Positions 1 to 6,548 of a stretch of 8,880 nt of DNA are shown here, piece by piece (position 1 is the first letter of the stretch; each line of letters starts with the position of its first letter). The stretch comes from Fidelibacterota bacterium. GTDB lineage: Bacteria > Fidelibacterota > Marinisomatia > SCGC-AAA003-L08 > TS1B11. Below the pieces are notes generated by a model that saw only the letters and a list, made by a program, of their open reading frames with translations, was not told the origin of the DNA and ran no database searches. Where the stretch lies: contig JADFMC010000066.1 in assembly GCA_022564085.1 (NCBI GenBank), forward strand, positions 1 to 8,880, read 5' to 3'. Made by a program: the position numbers and the translations under genes.

Positions 1-1113
1 CACCGGCGTAAGATCCCGGTGGGGATTAGCGAAGACCAGCCGCACCTTTATGGTCCGGGTCTTCTCATCCAGGTAGGGATAGATATATTGCACTTCGCCC
101 ACGTAAGTCTTGCCCGGATCGTATGATAGGGTCATCACCGCCGTCTGGCCGACGGCCACCCAGGGGACCTCATACTCGTAAATATCCGCGAACACCCAGA
201 TTACGGACAGGTCGGCGATAGTATACAGGTTCATCCCCGATTTCACCTCCATCCCGTCCAGGGCGTGTTTGCGAGTAACGATCCCTTCAAAGGGTGACTT
301 GAGCATGATAGTTTTGGTCACTTCCCCGCTGGTTTCCAGCCGCTTGATCTTGGCGGTGGTGATATCGAAGTATTCCAGGCGGCGGCGGGCGGAAGCCAGG
401 ATGCGCTCCTGGTTGGCCCTTACCACGGCTGAACCTCCCGAGCCCAAGTTGCGCAGACTGGTGTAGGCGTCGAGATATTCCTCCTGGGCCGAGACCAGCT
501 GGGGACTGTAGATCTCGAGCATGGACTGGGCCTTTTCTACCCGCTGGCCGGTGGTGTTCACAAAGGTCTTCTCGATCCAGCCGGAAAACTTGGTGTGGAT
601 ATGCGCCACCCGGGCCTCGTTGTAATCGATCCGCCCGATTGTCCGTATTTTCTGGAATAGATCCCTGCGGGTCACCGGCGCCAGTCTAACGCCCATATTC
701 TGCTGCACCACGGGATTGATCCTCACAGTGGCGCCAAAGGCCTCTTCCCCCTCGTAGACCGGCACCAGGTCCATCCCCATGGGTGATTTACCCGGTTGGG
801 GGGAGATATAGGTGGGATCCATGGGCGCCCGCCAATAGATGATTTTACGCTCCCCGCCACCCTGGGCCCCGGCCAGGCTAGACGTGATGGGCTGGCCCAA
901 CGGTACCAAATTCATACCGCAAATGGGGCAGTTCCCCGGTTCTTCCTGCATGACGTTGGGATGCATGCCGCAAGTGTACAGCTGGATCGCCGCCTGCGAT
1001 CCGCCAGTGGACTGCTCCATTGTGGCCTGTTCCCGGCCGCAGCCCGCCAGCGCCATAAAAGCCGCCATTATGATACCCAAGGAAATCTTGCTCAAGCCTG
1101 CTCTAATCTTCAT
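1..1113 (-). CDS. cusB: CusB-like RND efflux periplasmic adaptor (lipoprotein), 3' end cut by window edge
   Basis: The first 371 residues of a membrane-fusion protein that bridges an inner-membrane RND pump and an outer-membrane channel, probably for Cu(I)/Ag(I) efflux. Seen: a signal peptide with lipobox LAGC (Cys25), so a lipid-anchored periplasmic protein; a heavy-metal-binding domain at about 46-71 (TCGMHP, then CPICGM); a second, cysteine-free copy at about 93-120 (PMDP, PGKSPMGMDLVP), typical of CusB relatives; then the HlyD/CusB core with a barrel-sandwich half (FSGWIEK at ~176), a helical hairpin (~195-262) and the second half (SPFEGIVTRK at ~273), followed by the start of the beta-barrel. 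The ATG at 1113 has AGGAG seven bases upstream (1121-1125) inside the end of the channel gene. That gene's stop overlaps this start by 11 bp, so coupling is likely. The frame is open to base 1. The metal specificity is inferred from the family, and the CusA-type pump is expected next but not seen. Confidence 0.93.
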   Translation of the reverse strand, partial: MKIRAGLSKISLGIIMAAFMALAGCGREQATMEQSTGGSQAAIQLYTCGMHPNVMQEEPGNCPICGMNLVPLGQPITSSLAGAQGGGERKIIYWRAPMDPTYISPQPGKSPMGMDLVPVYEGEEAFGATVRINPVVQQNMGVRLAPVTRRDLFQKIRTIGRIDYNEARVAHIHTKFSGWIEKTFVNTTGQRVEKAQSMLEIYSPQLVSAQEEYLDAYTSLRNLGSGGSAVVRANQERILASARRRLEYFDITTAKIKRLETSGEVTKTIMLKSPFEGIVTRKHALDGMEVKSGMNLYTIADLSVIWVFADIYEYEVPWVAVGQTAVMTLSYDPGKTYVGEVQYIYPYLDEKTRTIKVRLVFANPHRDLTPV

Positions 1114-2473
1114 TCTGTGACTCCTCTTCCCGGCGGAACATACCACTGTCCCGCAAAAGTTTTGCCCCGGCAATTCGCCGCCGGGCCTCGACGGCTTCGT
1201 ACTCCAACCGCACTCGAACCACCATTCGCTCACTGTCCAGCACGTCCAGAAAACTGATCTTGCCGGTCTCATAGGCCGAGAAGGCCGAGGCCAGCATCTG
1301 GGCCGATTCCTGAAGTAATTGCTGGTCATAGAGCACGAAGGTTTCCTCGCTCTCAGCCCAATCCCTCCAGGTAGACCTGACCTGGGCCTCAATCCGGTTC
1401 CATACGGCTTTCACGGTTTCCTCCCTGGCACCGGCCAGCAGCCCGGCCGCTTTGACCCGGGCCCTATTGCGGCCCCACCACAGAGGCAGGTTCAAGCCGA
1501 CCTTGAATCCAAACCCATCGGCCCCCGGCGACGGCCCCGCAAAACTCCCAACCCCGATAGAGGTGAAGGTCAGGCCAGCCGTCAGGTCCGGGTAATTTTG
1601 GCGCGCGGCCAGTTCCCGCTCCAGCACCGCAATCCGTAAATCGTGTTGCGCTTTTCGATACAGGGGGTGTGACTGCCGGGCGAGGCTCAGCCAGGACTCG
1701 TCGGTGCCTATGGGCGGCAGGGCCAGGCGTTGACCGCCAAAAATGTCCGGCGAAAAGTGCCCGTCCAGCAGTGACTGGAGACTGTTCTCTACGCCCGCCA
1801 GGCTGCTTTCCAGCGTATTGATCTGGCTTTCCACCAGTGAAATTTCGATATGCAGCTTCAGGATCGGATGCTGGGTGAGGCCGGTCCCGGTGGAATATTG
1901 TATCAGGGCCACGGATCGGAACGATTCTAATTCCCGCCGGTAATCATCGAGAATCTCCAGTGAGCTGGTCACTTTGAGATAGTTCTCCCAGTCCCGGCGC
2001 AGCTGGAAAGCCGCCATCACTTTCTTGTGCTCCAGGTTCATCCGGGCAATCTCGACCCGCTCCCGGGCCACCTGCCGCTGGCGACGCAGTTTGCCCCACA
2101 GAGGGAATTTCTGCCCCAGCATCAGTTGCGCCTCCAGGGGGCCGTTGGCGGTTTGCACCGGCTCGACGAAACTGGCCGCTTCCACCATCGGGTCCGGCAG
2201 AACGCCGGCGGTGCGCACTTTCTCGGCCGCCGCCTCCAGGGCCAATTCCGCCGCCCTGATATCCCGGTTATACTCGAACAGGGCCTCGATTGGGTCCCCC
2301 TCGAAATCTGCGGACTGGCCGCTGATAACTCCCGCCAGCACCCCTATGAGCCACAGGTTCCTGAACCTGTAACTACCAGGAGTGTGGGCCTCCCGACTCG
2401 TGAAGTGTGGGGCTGTCCCCAGCCTCGCTGATAGCGGCCTCCGAAATTTCTGTTTGTCTCTGGACTGATCCAT
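1103..2473 (-). CDS. cusC: TolC/CusC family outer-membrane efflux channel
   Basis: 456 residues forming the outer-membrane exit duct of the tripartite efflux pump whose adaptor follows. Seen: the first OEP repeat begins near residue 60, with LPDPM at ~92 and QKFPLWGK at ~121, hallmarks of the CusC/metal-type channels; long coiled-coil helices at ~130-235; a second repeat with NYPDLTAGLTF at ~293 and NLPLWWGR at ~328; and a final helix containing YETGKISFLDVLDSER at ~401. Length is normal for the family. The ATG at 2473 is supported by AAGGA just upstream on the minus strand. Odd: the hydrophobic export segment starts only near residue 39, after about 36 polar residues encoded by palindrome-rich DNA, with no lipobox cysteine. 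A shorter protein from a non-ATG start is possible, but no better ribosome site is seen. Strongly assigned to the family; copper/silver specificity comes from the neighbouring adaptor. Confidence 0.92.
   Translation of the reverse strand: MDQSRDKQKFRRPLSARLGTAPHFTSREAHTPGSYRFRNLWLIGVLAGVISGQSADFEGDPIEALFEYNRDIRAAELALEAAAEKVRTAGVLPDPMVEAASFVEPVQTANGPLEAQLMLGQKFPLWGKLRRQRQVARERVEIARMNLEHKKVMAAFQLRRDWENYLKVTSSLEILDDYRRELESFRSVALIQYSTGTGLTQHPILKLHIEISLVESQINTLESSLAGVENSLQSLLDGHFSPDIFGGQRLALPPIGTDESWLSLARQSHPLYRKAQHDLRIAVLERELAARQNYPDLTAGLTFTSIGVGSFAGPSPGADGFGFKVGLNLPLWWGRNRARVKAAGLLAGAREETVKAVWNRIEAQVRSTWRDWAESEETFVLYDQQLLQESAQMLASAFSAYETGKISFLDVLDSERMVVRVRLEYEAVEARRRIAGAKLLRDSGMFRREEESQNED
2353..2421. 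repeat. Palindrome-rich segment inside the 5' end of the channel gene
   Basis: Two inverted repeats lie close together: ACAGGTTC/GAACCTGT with a 2-base centre (2353-2370) and TGGGG/CCCCA around a 4-base loop (2408-2421). Between them is a near-duplication of the motif GRAGTGTGGG (about 2380 and 2403). The segment encodes the atypical residues before the hydrophobic export segment of the channel protein. It resembles a small REP-like or palindromic insertion, but other copies cannot be checked within this window. Confidence 0.45.
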
Positions 2474-2674
2474 GCCGTTTCGTCCTTATTGATCGTAAAT
2501 ACCATTGTCGGTCCGGCATTTTTGGAGCCAGCCGCCGCGGAATATATGGTAACCGGAAGTTACTCTGTCAGCCGTTTTCCAGCGTTACAGAATTCCCGGC
2601 AATGTGTGCAAGGTTTTCAGGCGGAATTCGGCCTGATGGCCGGTAAAACCGCCGTTACCTTGGACGAAGGCAGG
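2474..2674 (-). promoter_or_regulatory. Intercistronic leader of the channel gene with several short dyads
   Basis: About 200 bp between the small cysteine-rich gene and the channel gene. Seen: GGTAA/TTACC arms at 2642-2646 and 2655-2659; GTAAC/GTTAC at 2549-2553 and 2559-2563; CGGCC/GGCCG around TGAT at 2629-2642, enclosed by GGTTTT (2612-2617) and AAAACC (2645-2650). GGCGG (2620-2624) can instead pair with CCGCC (2649-2653), which excludes part of the outer stem. These could be operators or an RNA processing or attenuation structure. No clear sigma70 promoter was identified here, and function is inferred only from position. Confidence 0.35.
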
Positions 2675-3010
2675 CTAAATCAGAAGAGGGGAGAATCGAA
2701 CCGCCGGTGGCGGAGGATGGAGTTGCGCCTGTAAAGCCGCCAGATCCACCTGCTGGGCAAGTACCACCGGCAAAGTCGTGGCCGTGGTTGCCAGGTGGGT
2801 GGCAGTCGTCTTGGCCGGCAGGGCCGGTGCGCTAGTCAGCGGGTCGCTGACCTCTAAGTAGGGGCAATCATTATCCCCCTGATCCATGGGGCAGCCGGTT
2901 TCGAGGGCGGCACAACAAGTCTGCTCGCACTCATCGGCAGCCAGGGCCAATAGGGGCGCCCCGAGAGAGGCTAGCCAGAGGATCAAGGTAAATGTGCTGC
3001 TTGGACGCAT
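2675..3010 (-). CDS. Small exported cysteine-rich protein at head of metal-efflux operon
   Basis: 111 residues, family not recognised. Seen: a clean signal peptide (hydrophobic ~7-24, cleavage likely after ALA at 24), then a short mature segment with five cysteines (28, 32, 33, 40, 49) in the pattern CxxxCC, GCPMD, DCPYLE, which could bind metal or form disulfides. A low-complexity Thr/Ala-rich stretch (~68-80) follows, and the tail is PPPP then SPLLI. It lies upstream of and in line with the channel gene, about 200 bp away. I infer a periplasmic accessory to metal efflux, in the way small exported proteins often precede cus-type genes; there is no direct proof. ATG at 3010 is preferred; a TTG at 3022 would add four residues. 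Neither has a clear Shine-Dalgarno sequence. Confidence 0.72.
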   Translation of the reverse strand: MRPSSTFTLILWLASLGAPLLALAADECEQTCCAALETGCPMDQGDNDCPYLEVSDPLTSAPALPAKTTATHLATTATTLPVVLAQQVDLAALQAQLHPPPPAVRFSPLLI

Positions 3011-3118
3011 AATCAGGCGCAAGGTTAATCGCTGGTTGTAATCGGGTGCCAGGCGAAAGTTCCCCTGGGTGGTGGGCGGTCGGTTGGCGCCCCGTAAAAT
3101 AATTTAATTTACCCGTAA

Positions 3119-3147
3119 TTGATAGTTCTTGCAGACTAGGTTATATT
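3119..3147 (+). promoter_or_regulatory. Sigma70-like promoter TTGATA-N17-TATATT
   Basis: The -35 hexamer TTGATA (3119-3124) and the -10 hexamer TATATT (3142-3147) are separated by exactly 17 bases. Each matches four or five of the six consensus positions. It would start RNA near 3154 and drive the DUF6765-like gene with a leader of about 260 bases that contains the large dyad at 3176-3218. If the host belongs to a phylum with a different primary sigma consensus, such as Bacteroidota, this match would be less meaningful. Confidence 0.5.
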
Positions 3148-3175
3148 CGGTTACATTAAGGCATACTACAATCAT

Positions 3176-3218
3176 ACTATTGGCGAAAGTATTTCTGAAT
3201 ACTTTCAATATCAATAGT
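3176..3218. repeat. Long nested inverted repeat (two-part stem)
   Basis: Inner arms GAAAGTATT (3185-3193) and AATACTTTC (3198-3206) are a perfect 9-bp inverted repeat around the loop TCTG. Outer arms ACTATTG (3176-3182) and CAATAGT (3212-3218) add a perfect 7-bp stem, separated from the inner one by a 2/5-base internal loop. No T-run follows on either strand and the flanking genes diverge, so it is not an ordinary terminator. It could be an operator for a dimeric regulator or a hairpin in the 5' leader of the rightward transcript. Confidence 0.75.
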
Positions 3219-3401
3219 GCACGGGGCAAAAGCTATCTCAAATTCCAATAATGCCATTTCACCGTTTCAAAGAGAGACCGATTATACCCGATAATAACAG
3301 GACTAATCAGGTCAATGGCGGGCCAATAGGAAAGTGCCGGCTCTATTGGAGATTTGGGAGCAGTCTGGTTGTTGATTTATCATTCTTAGTAACCCGCTTG
3401 T

Positions 3402-3407
3402 AAGGAG
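3402..3407 (+). promoter_or_regulatory. Strong Shine-Dalgarno site for the DUF6765-like gene
   Basis: AAGGAG sits seven bases before the ATG at 3415 and fixes that start. Confidence 0.85.
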
Positions 3408-3414
3408 AGTAACC

Positions 3415-4431
3415 ATGGATTTCGAGTTCCATTATTGGCTCACTGGATTGATTGCCAAACGGGCAGGCTTCACGAATAAAGAGGCCCAAACCATCGCCTC
3501 CACATCCCAGTTTATGGATGAAAACGATGTTTTGCTTAAGATCCAGAGTAAACAAGGTTGCCAGCCGTACAAAAACCAGATCAGCCAAACCATGAACATC
3601 CTAAAACCAAAAATGGATCTGATGCGGATCTATCCCATATTCCACTTCATTCCGGGAGAGCCTGACGCGCCCACAGCTCAGCGGCGGGACGGTAAAATGC
3701 ATCTGTTGAACACGACGCCAAATAATTTCAATGCCAATGAGATAATGGACGCAGCCTTCAAGTCCAGCAGTGATATCCGGTTGTATCGCATCGGGGTGGC
3801 AACGCACGGCTATACCGATTCCTGGGCCCATCAGAACTTTATCGGCTGGTTCGATTTCTGCAACAACATCGGCCTGGACATCAAACCTGATATCGGCCAT
3901 GCCAACGCTGAGCACCAGCCCGACTGGATCAATCATCAATGGGTGGATAACCGGCTGGTAGATCCGGATGTGAACAACAAGTTGCGCTACCTTTCAGCCT
4001 CCAAAGCACTTTTCAACAAGTATCGCGACTATATCAAAACCAAAAGGAAAATAACTCCTGCGCCCAAATGGATGGATCTGAAGCAAGAACTAGACACCTT
4101 AATGGGGCCCATATATTCCGGACATAGAAAGCGTTACCAGGAGGAAAGGATAAAAAGATATAAGCAGGTATTAAAATGGGAGGACTACGATGAGCTGCGC
4201 TGGTTCAACCAGGCGATCAGAACCGAAGTCCACGGGGCTAAAGATTCGTACAAAGGGATACTAGCCACATTCACACTTTTTAAAGACGAACATTTCTGGC
4301 GGGAAGATGTGGAAATGGAAAATACCCATTGGTACCGGTTTCAGGAGGCAGTCAAGGAACAGGAGCGGATGGCCCTGAAACTGCTGGCGCCCACCTTCGC
4401 CAAGATGGGAATCGATTTGGACTCATCGTAA
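3415..4431 (+). CDS. DUF6765-like protein with putative metal-binding His/Asp set
   Basis: 338 residues, resembling the uncharacterised DUF6765 family from memory of its opening (DFHYWLTGLIAKRAGFTNKEA, here DFEFHYWLT...) and core motif. Seen: His6; SQFMDEN with Asp35; HGYTDSWAHQNF at 131-142, with His131, Asp135 and His139; and IGHANAEHQPDW with His162 and His167. This His/Asp spacing resembles the metal ligands of helical zinc phospholipase C / S1-P1 nuclease folds, where a HxxxDxxH-type helix and a GHxxxPD turn hold zinc. A hydrolase role is therefore plausible but unproven. No signal peptide or membrane segment is seen, so it may be cytoplasmic. The C-terminal half (~200-300) is charged and Lys/Arg/Glu-rich. 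Codons are more AT-rich than in the flanking genes, which may mark transfer. It is likely driven from its own promoter at 3119-3147. Confidence 0.78.
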   Translation: MDFEFHYWLTGLIAKRAGFTNKEAQTIASTSQFMDENDVLLKIQSKQGCQPYKNQISQTMNILKPKMDLMRIYPIFHFIPGEPDAPTAQRRDGKMHLLNTTPNNFNANEIMDAAFKSSSDIRLYRIGVATHGYTDSWAHQNFIGWFDFCNNIGLDIKPDIGHANAEHQPDWINHQWVDNRLVDPDVNNKLRYLSASKALFNKYRDYIKTKRKITPAPKWMDLKQELDTLMGPIYSGHRKRYQEERIKRYKQVLKWEDYDELRWFNQAIRTEVHGAKDSYKGILATFTLFKDEHFWREDVEMENTHWYRFQEAVKEQERMALKLLAPTFAKMGIDLDSS

Positions 4432-4640
4432 GCCGTGGGACAGGGTTCGCGGCGTCTGCCAACAATTTATCGGGCTCTGAAGATCGACTACAAACAGGTC
4501 GATATCTGCCCGGGTTCATTATTACTTATTGCGAGTAGGGAGCCAGCACCTCTGCGCCCAGGCTCAAACGACGGGCCGCGATAATGATTGGCCGGTAGCC
4601 GGTGGAATGACGGAAAACAGGCAAAGGAGGCATAGTCATC

Positions 4641-6155
4641 ATGAGTAAGTACGCCAGGACATCCAATTATGGGCGGCTGGTCCCAGTGCGGGCAGCCGTA
4701 CTGATCGGCCTGCTGGCAATGCTGGGCTGCGGCGGCAGCTACGAACTTTGGCAGCTGGAAACCAAGCATATCTGGAATATTTTCCACCTTTCGCGTTGGG
4801 TGATGGAGATGTGGCTGATTGCATTATCGACTATATTGATAATAGTACTCAGTGCGGCCATTACTTATCTTCACGGTATCCGTTCCCAGGATTCGGCTGC
4901 CAACGGTCTAGTTCGCCAAATAACTATGTTGATCGGCATGGCAATTCTGATAATCACTGGTATTAAGGACGCCTTCGTCCGCGTGAATTTCTGGGACCTC
5001 AGCAATGCCATTGGGGAAGTGGAAGAGATTCTGGATAAATTTGATGACGAGTGGCAACGACACGATCTGACCATCCCGGCAATCCGGGGCGATTTCACCG
5101 ATAATTATATCGATACCAAGAATAAGATTCGCGGTGTACGGGACCGGTTGCGGAAGAAGAGCCCCAAGACACAATTCGGCGGCGGGCAGGCAGGTGTTAC
5201 TGGTGAGCTGGTCATCATGCTCTCCGGGGCGACCATGCTGGCAGCGAGCGGCGGCCCCCAGCGTGATTCGACTTTCGTGCCGCAGTGGTATGCCGATCCA
5301 CCGAAGAACGAGTCGGCGGCCTTCATCACCGGCCGGGCTTCCGCCCCCGGTTTAGGGGATGCTCAAAGTCAGGCTGCGGCGACGGCGCTGGAGATGTTCA
5401 CCCAGGTGATACGGCAATCCCTCAGCCTGAAGTTCGGCGACCGCCAAACCAACCAGGGCCAGGCCATACCGTCGTTTGCAGCAGAGAGTATCAAGAAGGG
5501 CCTCCAACCATATTGGGAGAAACATATCCTCAACGACGATTTTATCTACAATGCCCAGGATAATACCTTCACGGTGTTCGTCCTGGTGCAGATCGATCAT
5601 GGTCTGGCACAGGATATATACGATGCCTTTGTGGCCCCCTCGCTGGGTAAAACAATGGCGGAGGACGTCTGGGTTCAGGTGAAAGAGATTATGTCAAGAG
5701 ATGTGCGGCTGACCGCCACCGACCTGCGGCAACGGCGGGCCGGCGATAGTATCCGCAGCCACGAGGCAGGCAGGTTCGCGGCTGGGTACAGCGCATTTGA
5801 AGCCGGACAGCAACAGTTGCAGTCCCGGCATTATAAAGAGGCCGCCGTCAAACTGCGAGCGGTGGTGGACGCCAACCCCGGCTTCTACCAAGCCAATTTC
5901 AACCTGGCACAGGCCTACCAACTATCAGGGGACGATAAGCAGGCCGGAATCTTTTACCAACAGGCTGTCAAACTCGAGCAAAATCTGCCCACTGCCCTGC
6001 GCGATGCATCACTTTATTATCACCTGGGCCAGCATTACGAGCAGCGTGAGGACTCCGAAAAAGCACTGGCGAATTATAACCGGGCGCTTCAAATCGATCC
6101 CGAGCAGGCCTATGCTCTGAGAGCACGCTATTACCTGCTCAGGCAAGAGGAATAG
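4641..6155 (+). CDS. Membrane protein with LPP20-like domain and C-terminal TPRs
   Basis: 504 residues, probably anchored in the envelope. Seen in order: a hydrophobic N-terminus (~16-30, ending LGCGG, a poor lipobox); membrane segments at ~57-78 and ~92-108; a charged linker (~120-175) that may be helical; a fourth short hydrophobic stretch (~188-204); an LPP20-like domain starting at PQWYADPP (~214), with ITGRASAPGLGDAQSQAAATA (FITGRAS at ~228) typical of that fold, to ~330; and at least two tetratricopeptide repeats (~381-495, NPGFYQANFNLAQAYQLSG and YHLGQHYEQREDSEKA). TPRs imply protein-protein contacts; LPP20-like domains occur in surface and envelope lipoproteins. Start: ATG at 4641, with AGGAGG at 4625-4630. 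It follows the DUF6765-like gene after 209 bp on the same strand, so co-transcription is possible. The specific function is unknown. Confidence 0.75.
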   Translation: MSKYARTSNYGRLVPVRAAVLIGLLAMLGCGGSYELWQLETKHIWNIFHLSRWVMEMWLIALSTILIIVLSAAITYLHGIRSQDSAANGLVRQITMLIGMAILIITGIKDAFVRVNFWDLSNAIGEVEEILDKFDDEWQRHDLTIPAIRGDFTDNYIDTKNKIRGVRDRLRKKSPKTQFGGGQAGVTGELVIMLSGATMLAASGGPQRDSTFVPQWYADPPKNESAAFITGRASAPGLGDAQSQAAATALEMFTQVIRQSLSLKFGDRQTNQGQAIPSFAAESIKKGLQPYWEKHILNDDFIYNAQDNTFTVFVLVQIDHGLAQDIYDAFVAPSLGKTMAEDVWVQVKEIMSRDVRLTATDLRQRRAGDSIRSHEAGRFAAGYSAFEAGQQQLQSRHYKEAAVKLRAVVDANPGFYQANFNLAQAYQLSGDDKQAGIFYQQAVKLEQNLPTALRDASLYYHLGQHYEQREDSEKALANYNRALQIDPEQAYALRARYYLLRQEE

Positions 6156-6183
6156 AAAGCCAATTATATAATATTCGATGCCA

Positions 6184-6200
6184 GGCCGTTTCTAACGGCC
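6184..6200 (+). terminator. Terminator-like hairpin after the TPR protein gene
   Basis: GGCCGTT and AACGGCC form a perfect 7-bp stem around TCT, 28 bp after the stop of the upstream gene. There is no T-run, so it is an imperfect intrinsic terminator or an RNA 3' end stabiliser. Confidence 0.45.
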
Positions 6201-6446
6201 ATCCGGATGACACATTGGGTGGCCAGGTTTGTACCCTGAATACGGACTTAAGGCCCCGGCAGAGCCTGCCGCCGCCCCCCCACCAGCTAGACCGGGTTGG
6301 CTCTCATGGTTTTCTTACCTGGTTATTATAGCACGGATCGCCATATCCCCGCACCACCCACTAGCTATTGATACGGGCGCTGGTCACGATAGATTCCGGC
6401 ATCATCTCCGGACAGTGGCGGCGGTGGTATTTGGTGCTCGATGGGA

Positions 6447-6516
6447 CCCCGTCCTAGGCGGGGCTCGATACTTGATGTTGGATGTTGGATAGTGGATGGA
6501 ATTCCGCCAGAGGCGG
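6447..6516. repeat. Paired GC-rich hairpins downstream of the transport ATPase
   Basis: CCCCG/CGGGG arms (6447-6451 and 6459-6463) and CCGCC/GGCGG arms (6504-6508 and 6512-6516) flank the first heptamer group. They lie 3' of the leftward ATPase gene and could serve as its terminator or be part of a palindromic repeat element. Neither is followed by a T-run on the minus strand. Confidence 0.4.
6474..6494. repeat. Heptamer tandem repeat, three units (GATGTTG type)
   Basis: GATGTTG, GATGTTG and GATAGTG follow one another, and the next bases GATGG start a partial fourth unit. The 7-bp period equals that of the second repeat group 60 bp away. Confidence 0.65.
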
Positions 6517-6548
6517 GGCGGGATGCCCGGAACTAGAAACCAGGGACC

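Larger units (their letters stand above)
3011..3414. promoter_or_regulatory. Divergent intergenic region between efflux operon and DUF6765-like gene
   Basis: About 400 bp without a convincing gene between two divergent start codons. The centre (about 3095-3300) is clearly more AT-rich than the flanking genes. It contains a rightward promoter candidate, an 11-bp-spaced direct repeat and a long dyad, each listed separately. The left end (3050-3095) is GC-rich. No protein-coding potential or structured RNA of a known family was recognised. A promoter for the leftward efflux operon should also lie here, but no convincing leftward -35/-10 pair was found. Confidence 0.6.

Noticed and set aside
796..1257. 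Open frames on the plus strand across the adaptor start
   Set aside because: They are antisense to two coupled genes with clear motifs and have no ribosome site.
2027..2431. Plus-strand open frames of 115 and 134 residues
   Set aside because: Antisense to the channel gene; compositionally skewed with no recognisable domain.
3143..3171. Leftward promoter TTGTAG-N17-GAATAT for the efflux operon
   Set aside because: Spacing is right, but the -10 hexamer matches only three of six consensus bases and it overlaps the much better rightward -10 box.
4483..4503. ATCGAC/GTCGAT inverted repeat with a 9-base loop after the DUF6765-like gene
   Set aside because: Only six base pairs, with no T-run; too weak to call a terminator.
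4488..4824. Minus-strand open frames near the start of the TPR protein
   Set aside because: They overlap the strong ribosome site and coding start on the plus strand and show no motif.
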